From Clostridia bacterium (lineage in GTDB: Bacteria > Bacillota > Clostridia > Oscillospirales > Acutalibacteraceae): a stretch of 52,079 nucleotides of DNA. Position 1 is the stretch's first letter, and each line of letters opens with the position of its first letter. The DNA lies in NCBI GenBank assembly GCA_017531385.1, contig JAFXLD010000072.1:1-52079 (forward strand). Reading direction: 5' to 3'. The translations under genes and the position numbers were made by a program. The notes below the pieces were generated by a model, which was not told the origin of the DNA, did no database searches, and was given only the letters and a program-made list of their open reading frames with translations. This document shows positions 8,218 through 17,546 of this stretch, piece by piece.

Positions 8218-9849
8218 ATGAAATCAACATTAGTTTTAAAAACCTTCGATACAAATAATGATATAAAAGATATTGAAACTGCCGCGGAAATTCTCAGAAA
8301 CGGCGGAATTGTTGCCATACCCACAGAAACGGTTTACGGACTTGCCGCAGATGCATTTGACAGCGAAGCTGTAAAGAAAATTTTTGAAGCAAAGGGCAGA
8401 CCGCAGGACAATCCGCTTATAGTTCATATTTCTGATTTTGAGCAGATTTATTCAATTGCAAGGGAAGTGCCCGAAAAAGCAAAGGCTCTTGCAGATGCTT
8501 TCTGGCCCGGACCTCTTACAATTATTCTGCCGAAAAAAGCAGAAATTCCGTCAGAAACAAGCGGCGGACTTGATACAGTTGCAGTAAGAATGCCGTCCCA
8601 TGAAATCGCAAGAAAAATAATTTCGCTTTCATGCCCTCTTGCAGCACCCTCTGCGAATATTTCAGGTTTCCCCAGTCCTACGAGCTTTGACCATGTTGAA
8701 GCTGATATGACGGGCAGAGCAGATGCGATATGCAACGGCGGTGACTGCGATGTGGGGGTTGAATCGACAGTTATAACACTTGCAACGGAAATTCCCGTGC
8801 TTCTTCGTCCCGGTGGGGTTACACTTGAACAGCTTAAAAGCATTCTTGGTGAGGTTAAGGTGGCAGATGCTGTTCTGAATCCCATGAAAAAAGACGAAAA
8901 AGCAGAATCACCCGGCATGAAATATAAGCATTATTCTCCTAAGGCTCAGATACAGATTGTCAGAGGGAATTTAAAAGAATTTGCAGACTTTGTGAATTCA
9001 TCTGACTGTGACGGTGTTCTGTGTTTTGAGGGTGAAGAAGAATATTTCCCCGAAAAGATAACAGTTACATTCGGAAAAGAAGATGACTCTCTTTCCCAGG
9101 CGCAGAGGTTGTTTGATGCACTGCGTGAACTTGATGAAAAAGGTGCAAAAAATGTTTTTTCCCGTTCACCTGCGGAAAACGGGGTGGGACTGGCAGTCTG
9201 TAACCGTCTTTACAGAGCAGCTGCTTTCAGATTCATAAATGCAGTAAAAAAGCCGATCGTGGGTCTTACGGGGCCGACGGGTGCGGGCAAGGGATATGTT
9301 TCTGAATACCTTAAAAAACTTGGTTGTTATGTTTCGGATACAGATGCAATCGCAAGGGAAATCACAATGACGGATTCTCCGTTTCTCGGAATTTTAGCCC
9401 GGGATTTCGGGCAAGATATTATAGATGAAAACGGCGAGCTTAAAAGAAAGCTCCTTGCGGAAAGAGCATTTGAGACAAAAGAGAATCAGTCTCTTCTCAA
9501 TTCACTCATGCACCCTGAAATCATCAGAATATCGGTGGAAAGATGCAATGAAGCCCTTGAAAAAGGAGCTGTGGCGGCAGTGATAGATGCACCTCTTCTG
9601 TTTGAAGCCGGAGCAGATAAGCATTGCGATACGGTGATTGCCGTTGTGGCTCCGAGAGAAATCCGTATTGAAAGAATCATGAAACGTGATAACATAACTC
9701 ATGAGCAGGCTCTCAGCCGTATCAGTGTTCAGCATGATGATGATTTTTATACATCAAAATCAGAGTTTACTGTTCGTTCTTATGAGCCATACAAGGTGGA
9801 AGATGAACTTGAAGGCTTTGTGCAGAAGTATCTCGGGCAGGTGATGTGA
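8218..9849 (+). CDS. tsaC/coaE: Fusion: Sua5/TsaC threonylcarbamoyl-AMP synthase + dephospho-CoA kinase
   Basis: 543 residues joining two enzymes. Residues about 12-210 are a YrdC/Sua5 domain (GGIVAIPTETVYGLAADAF, then KGRPQDNPLIVHI) that makes threonylcarbamoyl-AMP for the t6A modification of tRNA. Residues about 225-340 resemble the C-terminal Sua5 domain, opened by the SPGMKYKHYSPKA linker. From about 344 a complete CoaE domain begins with P-loop GLTGPTGAGKG, followed by DTDAIAREI and DAPLLFEAG; it catalyses the last step of CoA synthesis. No stop or frameshift separates the halves. The gene sits between prfA (13-base gap) and a transglycosylase gene that overlaps its stop. Confidence 0.9.
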   Translation: MKSTLVLKTFDTNNDIKDIETAAEILRNGGIVAIPTETVYGLAADAFDSEAVKKIFEAKGRPQDNPLIVHISDFEQIYSIAREVPEKAKALADAFWPGPLTIILPKKAEIPSETSGGLDTVAVRMPSHEIARKIISLSCPLAAPSANISGFPSPTSFDHVEADMTGRADAICNGGDCDVGVESTVITLATEIPVLLRPGGVTLEQLKSILGEVKVADAVLNPMKKDEKAESPGMKYKHYSPKAQIQIVRGNLKEFADFVNSSDCDGVLCFEGEEEYFPEKITVTFGKEDDSLSQAQRLFDALRELDEKGAKNVFSRSPAENGVGLAVCNRLYRAAAFRFINAVKKPIVGLTGPTGAGKGYVSEYLKKLGCYVSDTDAIAREITMTDSPFLGILARDFGQDIIDENGELKRKLLAERAFETKENQSLLNSLMHPEIIRISVERCNEALEKGAVAAVIDAPLLFEAGADKHCDTVIAVVAPREIRIERIMKRDNITHEQALSRISVQHDDDFYTSKSEFTVRSYEPYKVEDELEGFVQKYLGQVM

Positions 9850-10418
9850 TGGCTAAGAAGAAAAAAAGAGGCTCATCATTTGTAATTTTTCTGCTTGTGT
9901 GTGTTATTGCATTTTTCGGTGGCAGAATAGCATATGATGCTGTACTCGAATATCTCTATCCGAAAAAATACAGTGAATATGTGGAAAAGTATGCTGCGGA
10001 ATACGGTATCAGCGAAACATTACTCTATTCTGTTATACACACGGAAAGCGGATTTGACCCCGATTCCGTATCGGTTGCTGATGCAAGAGGTCTTACTCAG
10101 ATAACGGAAGATACCTTTGACTGGCTTGTTATGAAAACTGGTGAAGATTATACTTTTGATGATCTGTTCACTCCTGAAATTTCAATAAAATACGGAGCTT
10201 ATTTTCTTTCGGTGCTTCAGGATGAATTTGCCATAACAGAAACTGTGGTTGCGGCATATCATGCAGGCAGAGGAAATGTGTTGTCATGGCTCAGCAATCC
10301 CGAATATTCCGATGACGGAATAAACTTAAAAAAAATACCCATTTCCGACACGGCACATTACGTAAATAAAGTCATGTCGGCAATGGATAACTACTATAAA
10401 ATTTATGCGGAGGAATAA
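9849..10418 (+). CDS. Membrane-anchored lytic transglycosylase (SLT domain)
   Basis: 189 residues from the ATG at 9849, which overlaps the upstream stop as TGATG with a CAGG site about 7 bases earlier; a GTG at 9846 would add one residue. A basic start (AKKKKRG) and one membrane segment (about 10-30) anchor an extracytoplasmic SLT domain. The motif VIHTESGFDPDSVS near 60-73 holds the catalytic Glu, followed by DARGLTQIT and AAYHAGRGNVLSWL, both typical of Slt-type enzymes. It would cleave peptidoglycan glycan strands to 1,6-anhydro products at the outer face of the membrane. It is translationally coupled to the Sua5-CoaE gene and is followed by apeB after 3 bases. Confidence 0.88.
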   Translation: MAKKKKRGSSFVIFLLVCVIAFFGGRIAYDAVLEYLYPKKYSEYVEKYAAEYGISETLLYSVIHTESGFDPDSVSVADARGLTQITEDTFDWLVMKTGEDYTFDDLFTPEISIKYGAYFLSVLQDEFAITETVVAAYHAGRGNVLSWLSNPEYSDDGINLKKIPISDTAHYVNKVMSAMDNYYKIYAEE

Positions 10419-10421
10419 ATA

Positions 10422-11819
10422 ATGGAAAAAACAAAAATTGACGAAATGAAAGAAAAACTGTTTTACAGCCCGAAGCACGCTTCATGTGTGATAAATGAAG
10501 GCGAAACTGAAATCGCAGACGGTTTTTGCGAAGGCTATAAAGCTTTTCTTGATAAAGCAAAAACAGAGCGTGAAGCAGCAGCAGAAATTATTGAACTTGC
10601 CAAGGCAAACGGCTATGTGGAATTTATCCCCGGTGAGAAATACTCAGCAGGTGAAAAGATTTATTATAACAACAGAAACAAGTCAGTAATTCTGTGCGTT
10701 ATCGGTAAGAGAAGTATCATTGACGGTGTGAAAATTGCCGCTGCACACATTGATTCTCCCAGACTTGATCTGAAGCCCAATCCGCTTTATGAAGATACTG
10801 ATATCGCACTTTTCAAAACTCATTATTACGGCGGTATCAAAAAATATCAGTGGACTGCAATTCCTCTTGCACTTCACGGATCTGTGGCGCTTAAAGATGG
10901 TAGTGTTGTGAGTGTCTGTGTGGGTGAAGATGAAGATGATCCTAAGTTTGTTATAACAGACCTTCTTCCTCATCTCGGTGCAGAGCAGAACAAGAGAACT
11001 CTCAAAGACGGCATAAGAGGCGAAGAGCTTAATGTACTTGTGGGCAGCAGACCTTTCATGAACGATGAATGTGCCGAAGCTGTGAAGCTCAATATCCTCA
11101 GCATTCTTTACGATAAGTACGGCTTTACGGAAACAGATTTCCTTTCTGCTGAGTTTGAAGTCGTTCCCGCCTTCAAGGCTTGTGACATCGGCTTTGACAG
11201 AAGTATGATCGGTGCATACGGTCATGATGACAGAGTCTGTGCATATCCTGCAGTTATGGCTGCTCTTGATACGGAAAATCCCGAATATACCGTCATGTCT
11301 GTTCTTACAGATAAAGAGGAAACCGGCAGTGACGGCAATACAGGACTCAATTCTTCATATATGGAATATTTTGTTAACTATCTTGCAGCCATGGAAGGCT
11401 ATGACGGTTATGAAGTTCTCCGCAAGTCCGAATGTCTTTCAGCAGACGTTACAGCCGCATTTGATCCCACATTCTCTGATGTTCTTGAGAGAAGAAATGC
11501 TGCATACATCAACAAGGGTGTTGCAGTTATGAAGTATACAGGTTCAGGCGGTAAGGGCGGCACATCAGACGCTTCTGCAGAATATATGGGCAAAATCCGT
11601 GCAATGCTTGACAACGCAAATGCTGTATGGCAGGTTGGTGAGCTCGGTAAAGTTGATGCAGGCGGCGGCGGAACAGTTGCAAAATACGTTGCAAATCTTG
11701 ATATCGATGTTGTTGATATCGGTGTTCCCGTACTTTCAATGCATGCACCCTTTGAAACTGTTTCAAAACTCGATGTATATATGGCATACAAAGCATTTTC
11801 AGAGTTTTTCAAGCAGTAA
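10422..11819 (+). CDS. apeB: M18 family aspartyl aminopeptidase
   Basis: 465 residues, the family's normal length. Metal and catalytic elements of the M18 zinc peptidases are present in order: AAHIDSPRLDLKP near 107-119 (first His ligand), YGHDDRVCAY near 266-275 (bridging Asp), TDKEETGSDG near 296-305 (catalytic Glu pair), DVTAAFDPTF near 342, and a late SMHAPFE near 440 (second His). It is a cytosolic dodecameric exopeptidase that trims acidic N-terminal residues from peptides. It is the last gene of the prfA operon; a strong hairpin with T-run follows 10 bases after the stop. Confidence 0.93.
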   Translation: MEKTKIDEMKEKLFYSPKHASCVINEGETEIADGFCEGYKAFLDKAKTEREAAAEIIELAKANGYVEFIPGEKYSAGEKIYYNNRNKSVILCVIGKRSIIDGVKIAAAHIDSPRLDLKPNPLYEDTDIALFKTHYYGGIKKYQWTAIPLALHGSVALKDGSVVSVCVGEDEDDPKFVITDLLPHLGAEQNKRTLKDGIRGEELNVLVGSRPFMNDECAEAVKLNILSILYDKYGFTETDFLSAEFEVVPAFKACDIGFDRSMIGAYGHDDRVCAYPAVMAALDTENPEYTVMSVLTDKEETGSDGNTGLNSSYMEYFVNYLAAMEGYDGYEVLRKSECLSADVTAAFDPTFSDVLERRNAAYINKGVAVMKYTGSGGKGGTSDASAEYMGKIRAMLDNANAVWQVGELGKVDAGGGGTVAKYVANLDIDVVDIGVPVLSMHAPFETVSKLDVYMAYKAFSEFFKQ

Positions 11820-11828
11820 TTTACAGCA

Positions 11829-11860
11829 AAAAAGAGGCATCCAATCGGACGCCTCTTTTT
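11829..11860. terminator. Bidirectional terminator between apeB and the convergent transporter
   Basis: A 14-bp stem with one mismatch, arms AAAAAGAGGCATCC/GGACGCCTCTTTTT and loop AATC. It is A-rich on the left and T-rich on the right, so it can end both converging transcripts. Confidence 0.85.
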
Positions 11861-11871
11861 ATTATGATTGA

Positions 11872-13335
11872 TTAATCCCATTCACAGCCTGTAACGGTAT
11901 CCATGTCGATACCTTTTGTGTCGTGTGTTTTCTTTATAAGAGTTATAAGAGCGCCGACGAAACCGGGTACAAGCAATCCGAATGCAAGAATGCCTATTAT
12001 TGCATTACCGAAAATCATTTTCACAATAAATGAAACAATGTATGATACTGCAAAGCCTACTGCAGTTACAATAAACTGTGCAGACATTGTTGACGAACGC
12101 AGATTTGTTGGTGATGATTCGCCGATCATAATAATAATTACATCGTTTGTTGCATAATAACTGCCCACAAACATACCGCAAAGGAAACCTACAACATATG
12201 CATTCCAGCCCAGTCTTGCACCGAGAGAAAACAGAATAAATGTAATGATACAGTCTGCTGCAATCATAATGGCTGCTGTTTTTCTTCCGCCCCATTTTGC
12301 ATCGGATATAAAACCGAGTATAACCTGTGCAACGGAACATCCCACAGGAAACAGGAACAGAGCAGTAGTAACGGGACCGATACTTACAGCATCAAGAACA
12401 GCTTCACCGAGTTCGGCAAACATTCCGTTTGCAATATAATTCTGAGCATAGCCGTATGAAAGAATAACCTGATAATCAACAGAGCCGATAAAACCTACAT
12501 TTGCAATTGCTGCTGTTATATAAAGCCATTTGAGCTGTTTATGCTTCATTGCGAATTTAAGTGCATTTATAAGTCCGCCCTGAGCATTTTCGGCACTTTT
12601 TCTCTGTTTTTCAGCTGCTCTTTCTTCGTCAGTCATTCTCAGATAACGAAGTCGTGAATCGATGAACGGATCGGTTTCTCTTGCAAGAAGAAGAGCAATA
12701 AGGCTTGATGCAACGCCCACAATTGCGGGAATCATATAAACATTGCGCCATTCGGATGCATTGTGCATAAGCATTCTTCTTAAAAGAGGAACAAGCATAA
12801 CGCCCATATTTGCAAAGAACTTAATTGATGAATAAACCCGTGCCCTTGTTTTTGTTGGCGAAGATTCCATTATGTAGACAACATGCATATCGTGCGGAAT
12901 AAAGAACTGCACCATACAAGCACCGATAAAATAAAGGAAAATGTTGTTTGAAAGGAAAATTATGAGCATTGCAAAGCTCATACCAAAGGTGTTGATGATG
13001 AGGAATTTTTTTCTGCCCCAACGGTCTGCAAGAGGTCTGTAAAGCAAACCTATAACCTGAAACGGAACTACAAGAATTGACAGAATATCAAGAAAACCTA
13101 CCGAACGGTCACCATAGATCTGAAACAGATCATTGGCGATTTCTGTTTTCATAAGTGTTCCTATCTGAGATGCAATTTCATCGGTTGCATAAATCAGAGA
13201 AATCAGCAGAACAAGGTAAACAAAATACAGATTGCGTTTTGGACGTGCTTTTTCACGTTCCCATTTTTTTATTTCTTTTTGCCTTTTTTGCAGGATTTTA
13301 GCTTGTTTTTCAGGAGTAAGAGTTCTGGTTTTCAT
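11872..13335 (-). CDS. Major facilitator superfamily transporter
   Basis: 487 residues from the ATG at 13335. An in-frame ATG at 13353 exists, but the AAAGGAGAG ribosome site lies between the two, which decides for 13335. About 12 hydrophobic segments follow a basic N-terminal tail. The MFS motif A is present as RPLADRWGRKKFL between segments 2 and 3, with a second copy, GFISDAKWGGRKT, in the other half. Substrate unknown; the neighbours are sugar-type transporters and the locus is rich in glycosidases, so a sugar or small organic solute is a guess. It has its own consensus promoter and a terminator shared with apeB. Confidence 0.8.
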   Translation of the reverse strand: MKTRTLTPEKQAKILQKRQKEIKKWEREKARPKRNLYFVYLVLLISLIYATDEIASQIGTLMKTEIANDLFQIYGDRSVGFLDILSILVVPFQVIGLLYRPLADRWGRKKFLIINTFGMSFAMLIIFLSNNIFLYFIGACMVQFFIPHDMHVVYIMESSPTKTRARVYSSIKFFANMGVMLVPLLRRMLMHNASEWRNVYMIPAIVGVASSLIALLLARETDPFIDSRLRYLRMTDEERAAEKQRKSAENAQGGLINALKFAMKHKQLKWLYITAAIANVGFIGSVDYQVILSYGYAQNYIANGMFAELGEAVLDAVSIGPVTTALFLFPVGCSVAQVILGFISDAKWGGRKTAAIMIAADCIITFILFSLGARLGWNAYVVGFLCGMFVGSYYATNDVIIIMIGESSPTNLRSSTMSAQFIVTAVGFAVSYIVSFIVKMIFGNAIIGILAFGLLVPGFVGALITLIKKTHDTKGIDMDTVTGCEWD

Positions 13336-13363
13336 ACAAATCTCTCCTTTCATCTTTGTATCA

Positions 13364-13392
13364 ATTATATTTCAATATTTATGACCTGTCAA
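13364..13392 (-). promoter_or_regulatory. Consensus sigma-A promoter for the transporter at 11872-13335
   Basis: On the minus strand TTGACA (13387-13392), a 17-base spacer and TATAAT (13364-13369): both hexamers are perfect. Confidence 0.8.
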
Positions 13393-13414
13393 GCAGTCAG
13401 AATGTATGAAAAAT

Positions 13415-13438
13415 CAGGCAGAGATTTCTCCCTGCCTG
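13415..13438 (-). terminator. Terminator of the transporter gene at 13454-15346
   Basis: A 7-bp perfect stem CAGGCAG/CTGCCTG with partly paired interior; on the minus strand it is followed by ATTTTTC. It lies 16 bases after the minus-strand stop codon. Confidence 0.75.
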
Positions 13439-13453
13439 CTGTATTAGAATTTA

Positions 13454-15346
13454 TCAATCATCCTGTGCGGCGGCTTTGATTACATCTTCGGGAATTTCAG
13501 CTTCGCCGTGTTTTACGAATGCTATCATAATTATTGCGATAAAGAATACAATCGGGCTGTAATAGAACAGCGACATATACGTTCCCGCAAACATTCGGAT
13601 AAAGCCGTAAACGATGGGTGAAGCAATCTGAGCTGAGAATGTTGCTGTGTAATAATAACCTGTGAATGTGCCGACTTTTTCAATACCTCCGATTTCAAGA
13701 ACAAGAGGAAGAGTATTAACGGTGATGAACATATTTGCAGCACCGCCGAGAATAAGAACGGGATAAATGAGGATGCCGAGTATCTTTGTAACGTCCTTGA
13801 CGGAATCTGCAAGAGCCTGCATTGCAACGGAGAATGAAGTTGTTTCACTGCCGAGAACTGTGTTTGCAACATTCATAACACCCTCGTGAAGCACTGCCGC
13901 ATCTGCACCTGTGTTTTCTGCAATAAATGCATCAAGCTTTGCATATTTTTCAAGCTCTGCTTCTGCAACACCGCCGTTTTCAAGTGCATTGTTATATGAA
14001 ATATATCCGTCCATTGTAAGAACGTCGCCATCTTCAAGAGCAAGACCTGCTTCTTTAGCTTCGTCAGAAAGCTTTGCGTTGTACTCATTGATCTGATCGT
14101 TAACTGCGATGTAAGCGTTGTTGACTGTTACATAGTTGTTTATTGAAAGATCCTTGCTGCCGAGCATTGAAACGAAGATTCCGAAGAAAACAACGAATGC
14201 TGAAAGGAAAACTGCAAGACCTGCTATGATAGTCTTTTTTCTGCCGAACTTTTTGCCCATTTTACCTGCGGGAAGAGCTGCAACAGCAGAAACAACCGCA
14301 AATATAAGCATGAGAATTGTAGCTTCGGAAGTGATTTTGTGAAGAATTTCCTGCGCAAAGAGTGAGAAGAAAGTTGTGATAGCGTTTGAACCGCAGAACA
14401 GGAAGAAAAGACATGCAAGCATGAAACCGAGGCTTCTCTTTTCGCCTTTTGTAAGCTTCATAGCCTTTCTTGCTTCTTTTTCTGCCTTCTTTGCTTCTTT
14501 TTCAGCCTTTCTTCTTGCTTCGGCATCAGCATAAGCATTGGCTTCGCCCTTGAGCTTGATGCTTGTATCCTGCTCCTTGACAAAGAAGAGCAGCACCAGC
14601 ATACCGATAATCATAACGACAGAACCGATAGCAAAAACATAGGGGAATGAAAGGGATTCATTAGCTTTTATCTGAGCATTGGTTGCTCCTGTGAAAAGAG
14701 TGCAGAGTGCGATTGCAATTGTACCTGCAACCATACCTACGGCACTGCCGAGACCGCCCATAAGGTTGATGACTGCATTACCTTCACTGCGGAGTGCAGG
14801 AGGAGTAAGGTCAGGCATCAGTGCAACAACGGGAGCACGCCACAGTGACATGCTGAAAACAAACAGGATAATGCATATCATTGTAAGAGGAAGAGATGCT
14901 GTGTTGTTTGCAATAATGGGAATAAGGAAGAAAAGTACTGCTGAAATGGGAGCACAGCTTACGATAAAGGGACGGCGCTTACCGAGCTTTGAATGACATC
15001 TGTCGGAAAGTTTACCGAAAGTAGGCTGGAAAATAACGCCGAATATGTTATCAAAGGTCATGATAAAACCGATAAACAACGGTACAAGTGTAAATCCGCC
15101 GCCTGCAAGAGCAACTTCTTCACCCTGTGCTTCTGCAAGTTTTGCAAGAATGGGAAGCTTATCAACAAGATAGTTACTCCATGAAGTGACGATATCACTT
15201 GATGAAAGCAATTTGTTGAGGATTTTTGTGATATACGGGTCATAAATAGCCCATGCGATAGATGAAGCAAGAAAACCGAAACCTGTAAGAATGGTTTTCT
15301 TATAATTCAGCTTCATTTCCGGAGTTTTTGACTTGGAATCTGACAT
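13454..15346 (-). CDS. MFS transporter (GPH/SLC45-like) with a large extracytoplasmic insert
   Basis: 630 residues, about 150 longer than a usual 12-segment MFS protein. The N-terminal half has IAWAIYDPYI and FGKLSDRCHSKLGKRRPFI (motif A), typical of glycoside-pentoside-hexuronide and SLC45-like sugar carriers. A charged cytoplasmic loop rich in Lys, Ala and Glu lies near 270-300. The second motif A, GKMGKKFGRKKT, follows. Between two membrane segments, residues about 395-515 are a soluble, acidic, mostly helical insert (starting SKDLSINNYV), presumably facing outside. A consensus promoter precedes the gene and a terminator follows. Sugar transport is inference. Confidence 0.75.
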   Translation of the reverse strand: MSDSKSKTPEMKLNYKKTILTGFGFLASSIAWAIYDPYITKILNKLLSSSDIVTSWSNYLVDKLPILAKLAEAQGEEVALAGGGFTLVPLFIGFIMTFDNIFGVIFQPTFGKLSDRCHSKLGKRRPFIVSCAPISAVLFFLIPIIANNTASLPLTMICIILFVFSMSLWRAPVVALMPDLTPPALRSEGNAVINLMGGLGSAVGMVAGTIAIALCTLFTGATNAQIKANESLSFPYVFAIGSVVMIIGMLVLLFFVKEQDTSIKLKGEANAYADAEARRKAEKEAKKAEKEARKAMKLTKGEKRSLGFMLACLFFLFCGSNAITTFFSLFAQEILHKITSEATILMLIFAVVSAVAALPAGKMGKKFGRKKTIIAGLAVFLSAFVVFFGIFVSMLGSKDLSINNYVTVNNAYIAVNDQINEYNAKLSDEAKEAGLALEDGDVLTMDGYISYNNALENGGVAEAELEKYAKLDAFIAENTGADAAVLHEGVMNVANTVLGSETTSFSVAMQALADSVKDVTKILGILIYPVLILGGAANMFITVNTLPLVLEIGGIEKVGTFTGYYYTATFSAQIASPIVYGFIRMFAGTYMSLFYYSPIVFFIAIIMIAFVKHGEAEIPEDVIKAAAQDD

Positions 15347-15400
15347 AAGACATTATTCCTTTCTGATTTTTATACAGATATTTTTTCTGTATCTTTGTTA

Positions 15401-15429
15401 ATTATAGCAATGGAAACTGAATTAGTCAA
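15401..15429 (-). promoter_or_regulatory. Sigma-A promoter for the transporter at 13454-15346
   Basis: On the minus strand TTGACT (15424-15429), a 17-base spacer and TATAAT (15401-15406). Confidence 0.75.
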
Positions 15430-15482
15430 CACAAAATTTGTATATATTCCAATATAAAACAATAAAAAAACATAAAAATAAC

Positions 15483-15511
15483 TTGAAAAAAATTTTTATA
15501 TACATTATAAT
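15483..15511 (+). promoter_or_regulatory. Sigma-A promoter for the transporter at 15550
   Basis: TTGAAA (15483-15488), a 17-base spacer and TATAAT (15506-15511). It is divergent from the promoter at 15401, leaving about 50 bases of very AT-rich DNA between the two -35 hexamers. Confidence 0.7.
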
Positions 15512-15549
15512 CATAATAACACATTGTTTATCTGAAAGGCGGTGTTAAC

Positions 15550-17046
15550 TTGGAAGTATCAACAAAAGACACTAACCTTGCATTGAAAAACAGGCGTTTT
15601 GTGGGCAGAAAAGAAACGTTTGCTTATGTTCTCAATGATGCTGCGGCATCAATGAATATTGATGATTTCAAAGAGCGTTACATATACGACGTTGTTAAAA
15701 TCGACTTCGGGCTTCTTGCGCTGCAATCATCAATTTCAACCATATGGGATGCAATCAACGATACATTCATCGGTGTTATTGTTGAAAAAACAAGAACAAG
15801 ATGGGGCAAATTCAAACCATATATCATACTCGGTGAAATACCTCTTACAGTTCTGGGAATGTGGTACTGGCTTATTCCTTTTATTTTTCCCAATACTCCG
15901 GGCAACTATCTTCCCAAATTTATCTTTTTCTTTGCAATGTCACTTATCACCGAAACTGCAACAACTTTTACCGCAATTGCAAAGACAGGCTTTCTTTCAA
16001 CCATAACTCCCGAACCGATTGAACGATCGCGACTCATAGCTCTGGCAAACCTTGCAAGCCATATCTGTGAAGACGTTCCGAAACAGGTTTTCGGTATTTT
16101 CTATGACCTTGTAATCAACAAAGTACTTAAAGTTGAGCTTCCGAAGCTCTTTGCAGTTTTCGGCATCGGCTGTTCGGCACTTTCCGTTGTGTTTGTCCTT
16201 TATTACTACATGCACAGTAAGGAAAGAGTAAGACAGACTATCAGTAAGCCCACAGTCAAGCAGTCACTGAAATCAGTCATCAACAACAAGCCCATGCTTA
16301 TCTGCCTGATTTCACAGTTCCTTAACGGTTTCAGTATCGGCAAGAGCCGTACAAACTTCTATGTTGATGTTATCGGTTCAATTACATGGAAAACAATCGT
16401 AGGTATTCCGGCATTCCCCGTCAAATTCATCAGCTACAGCTTTGTTGAGCCCCTCAGAAAGAGATTTTCAACAAAGGCTCTCTGGATTTTTGAAGACGCA
16501 TGGACAGATATGCTGTGGCTTACCGTTTTCGGCATAGGTTCAATCAACAAGAATTTCATGAGAAAAGGTGTTATTCTTCCCCTCATGGGACTTGAAGAAA
16601 TTTTTGAAATGTGCGTATACGGTCTCAGACGAGTTATTCCTGCTGAAATCAGCAATGAGTCAATGGACTATTGTGAATGGAAAAACGGTTACCGTTCAGA
16701 AGCAATGACAGGCGTTACAATGTCGACAATCAGCAAAATCCAGCAGGCTGTCATGAGCTTTGTTACAAATCTGGTAATGGATAAAATCGGTTATATCCAG
16801 GGTAAGGAGGTCGGCACACAGACCGACATGACAAAGTGGTGGATTTTTGCCCTTGGTACAGGTGTTCCCATCATTACATCAAGCCTTGGTATCGTTCCGA
16901 AGTTCTTCTATCCTCTTTCTGCAAAAACAAGAGAGCAGATGTATAAAGATCTGGCTGAACGCAGAAGAGCAAAGGCTGAATTCATGCAGACTGCAACTGC
17001 AGAAGAAATTGCAGAAATGGCAGAAAATGAATTTAAAGGTAAATAA
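15550..17046 (+). CDS. GPH-family sugar:cation symporter (MelB-like)
   Basis: 498 residues starting at TTG, with an AAAGGCGG site about 7 bases upstream; no ATG lies closer to the family's usual start. The early FAYVLNDAAASMN segment and TRTRWGKFKPYI after the second membrane segments match the GPH family (compare R-x-G-x-x-x-P-x of MelB). About 12 hydrophobic segments are visible. A central SMDYCEWKNGYRSEAMTG near 375-392 is the second-half GPH motif. It probably imports a glycoside with a coupling cation. It is divergent from another MFS gene and followed by a bidirectional terminator next to the phage module. Confidence 0.82.
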   Translation: MEVSTKDTNLALKNRRFVGRKETFAYVLNDAAASMNIDDFKERYIYDVVKIDFGLLALQSSISTIWDAINDTFIGVIVEKTRTRWGKFKPYIILGEIPLTVLGMWYWLIPFIFPNTPGNYLPKFIFFFAMSLITETATTFTAIAKTGFLSTITPEPIERSRLIALANLASHICEDVPKQVFGIFYDLVINKVLKVELPKLFAVFGIGCSALSVVFVLYYYMHSKERVRQTISKPTVKQSLKSVINNKPMLICLISQFLNGFSIGKSRTNFYVDVIGSITWKTIVGIPAFPVKFISYSFVEPLRKRFSTKALWIFEDAWTDMLWLTVFGIGSINKNFMRKGVILPLMGLEEIFEMCVYGLRRVIPAEISNESMDYCEWKNGYRSEAMTGVTMSTISKIQQAVMSFVTNLVMDKIGYIQGKEVGTQTDMTKWWIFALGTGVPIITSSLGIVPKFFYPLSAKTREQMYKDLAERRRAKAEFMQTATAEEIAEMAENEFKGK

Positions 17047-17052
17047 AAATCA

Positions 17053-17077
17053 CCGCTGTGGTAAAAAACCACAGCGG
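17053..17077. terminator. Bidirectional terminator at the edge of the phage module
   Basis: Perfect 9-bp arms CCGCTGTGG/CCACAGCGG around a 7-base A-rich loop, with A-rich left and T-rich right flanks. It serves the convergent transporter (plus) and the last phage gene (minus). Confidence 0.85.
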
Positions 17078-17091
17078 CTTTTTGTTTTAAA

Positions 17092-17544
17092 TTAGAGCTT
17101 TAAAGGTGAAGTATAATTTTCTTCACTCTTCAATGTTTCATTTATTGTAAATGTCACTTTAAGATAAAGCGATTCGGTATTTCTGATATATTCAATTTCA
17201 TCGGAAAGAATACCGCTGATTGAAAGAGATGTGTTGAATAAAAGCATCTGGACAATTGAATCAAACAAACTGAAACATCCTGTACCGCCCATATTTCTCG
17301 GAACATGGATTCCGATTGAAAAATCCGATTCGGCTATACGGCTGTCTGTGATAATCGTGCCTGTTTCATCAGTTGTGTTATCAAGCACTTTTATTGATTT
17401 TGAGCCGAAAACTACAACAGGTTTTTCAAGGGGAGTTGTTTTTGAATTTACGGGGAACTGTGTACAGAAAGAGCAGTCCGAAAAATCATTGAGATCCGAA
17501 AACCATTCGCAAAGCGTATCGGGAAGTTTTGAAATCAGTGACAT
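17092..17544 (-). CDS. Phage tail-terminator-like protein (tentative)
   Basis: 150 residues, last gene of the module. It starts 2 bases after the preceding gene's stop, with AAAGGAG lying across that stop. I see no catalytic motif; it has mixed strands and helices, with LFDSIVQMLLF near 100 and EIEYIRNTESLYLKVTFTINE toward the end, which resembles the beta-strand end of tail-completion/terminator proteins placed last in head-tail connector clusters. The assignment comes mainly from position. A tail tube gene should follow, but a terminator and a host transporter gene follow instead. Confidence 0.45.
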   Translation of the reverse strand: MSLISKLPDTLCEWFSDLNDFSDCSFCTQFPVNSKTTPLEKPVVVFGSKSIKVLDNTTDETGTIITDSRIAESDFSIGIHVPRNMGGTGCFSLFDSIVQMLLFNTSLSISGILSDEIEYIRNTESLYLKVTFTINETLKSEENYTSPLKL

Positions 17545-17546
17545 AT

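Noticed and set aside
10683-11225. 180-codon minus-strand frame inside apeB
   Set aside because: It overlaps conserved M18 catalytic segments on the other strand and has no start signal.
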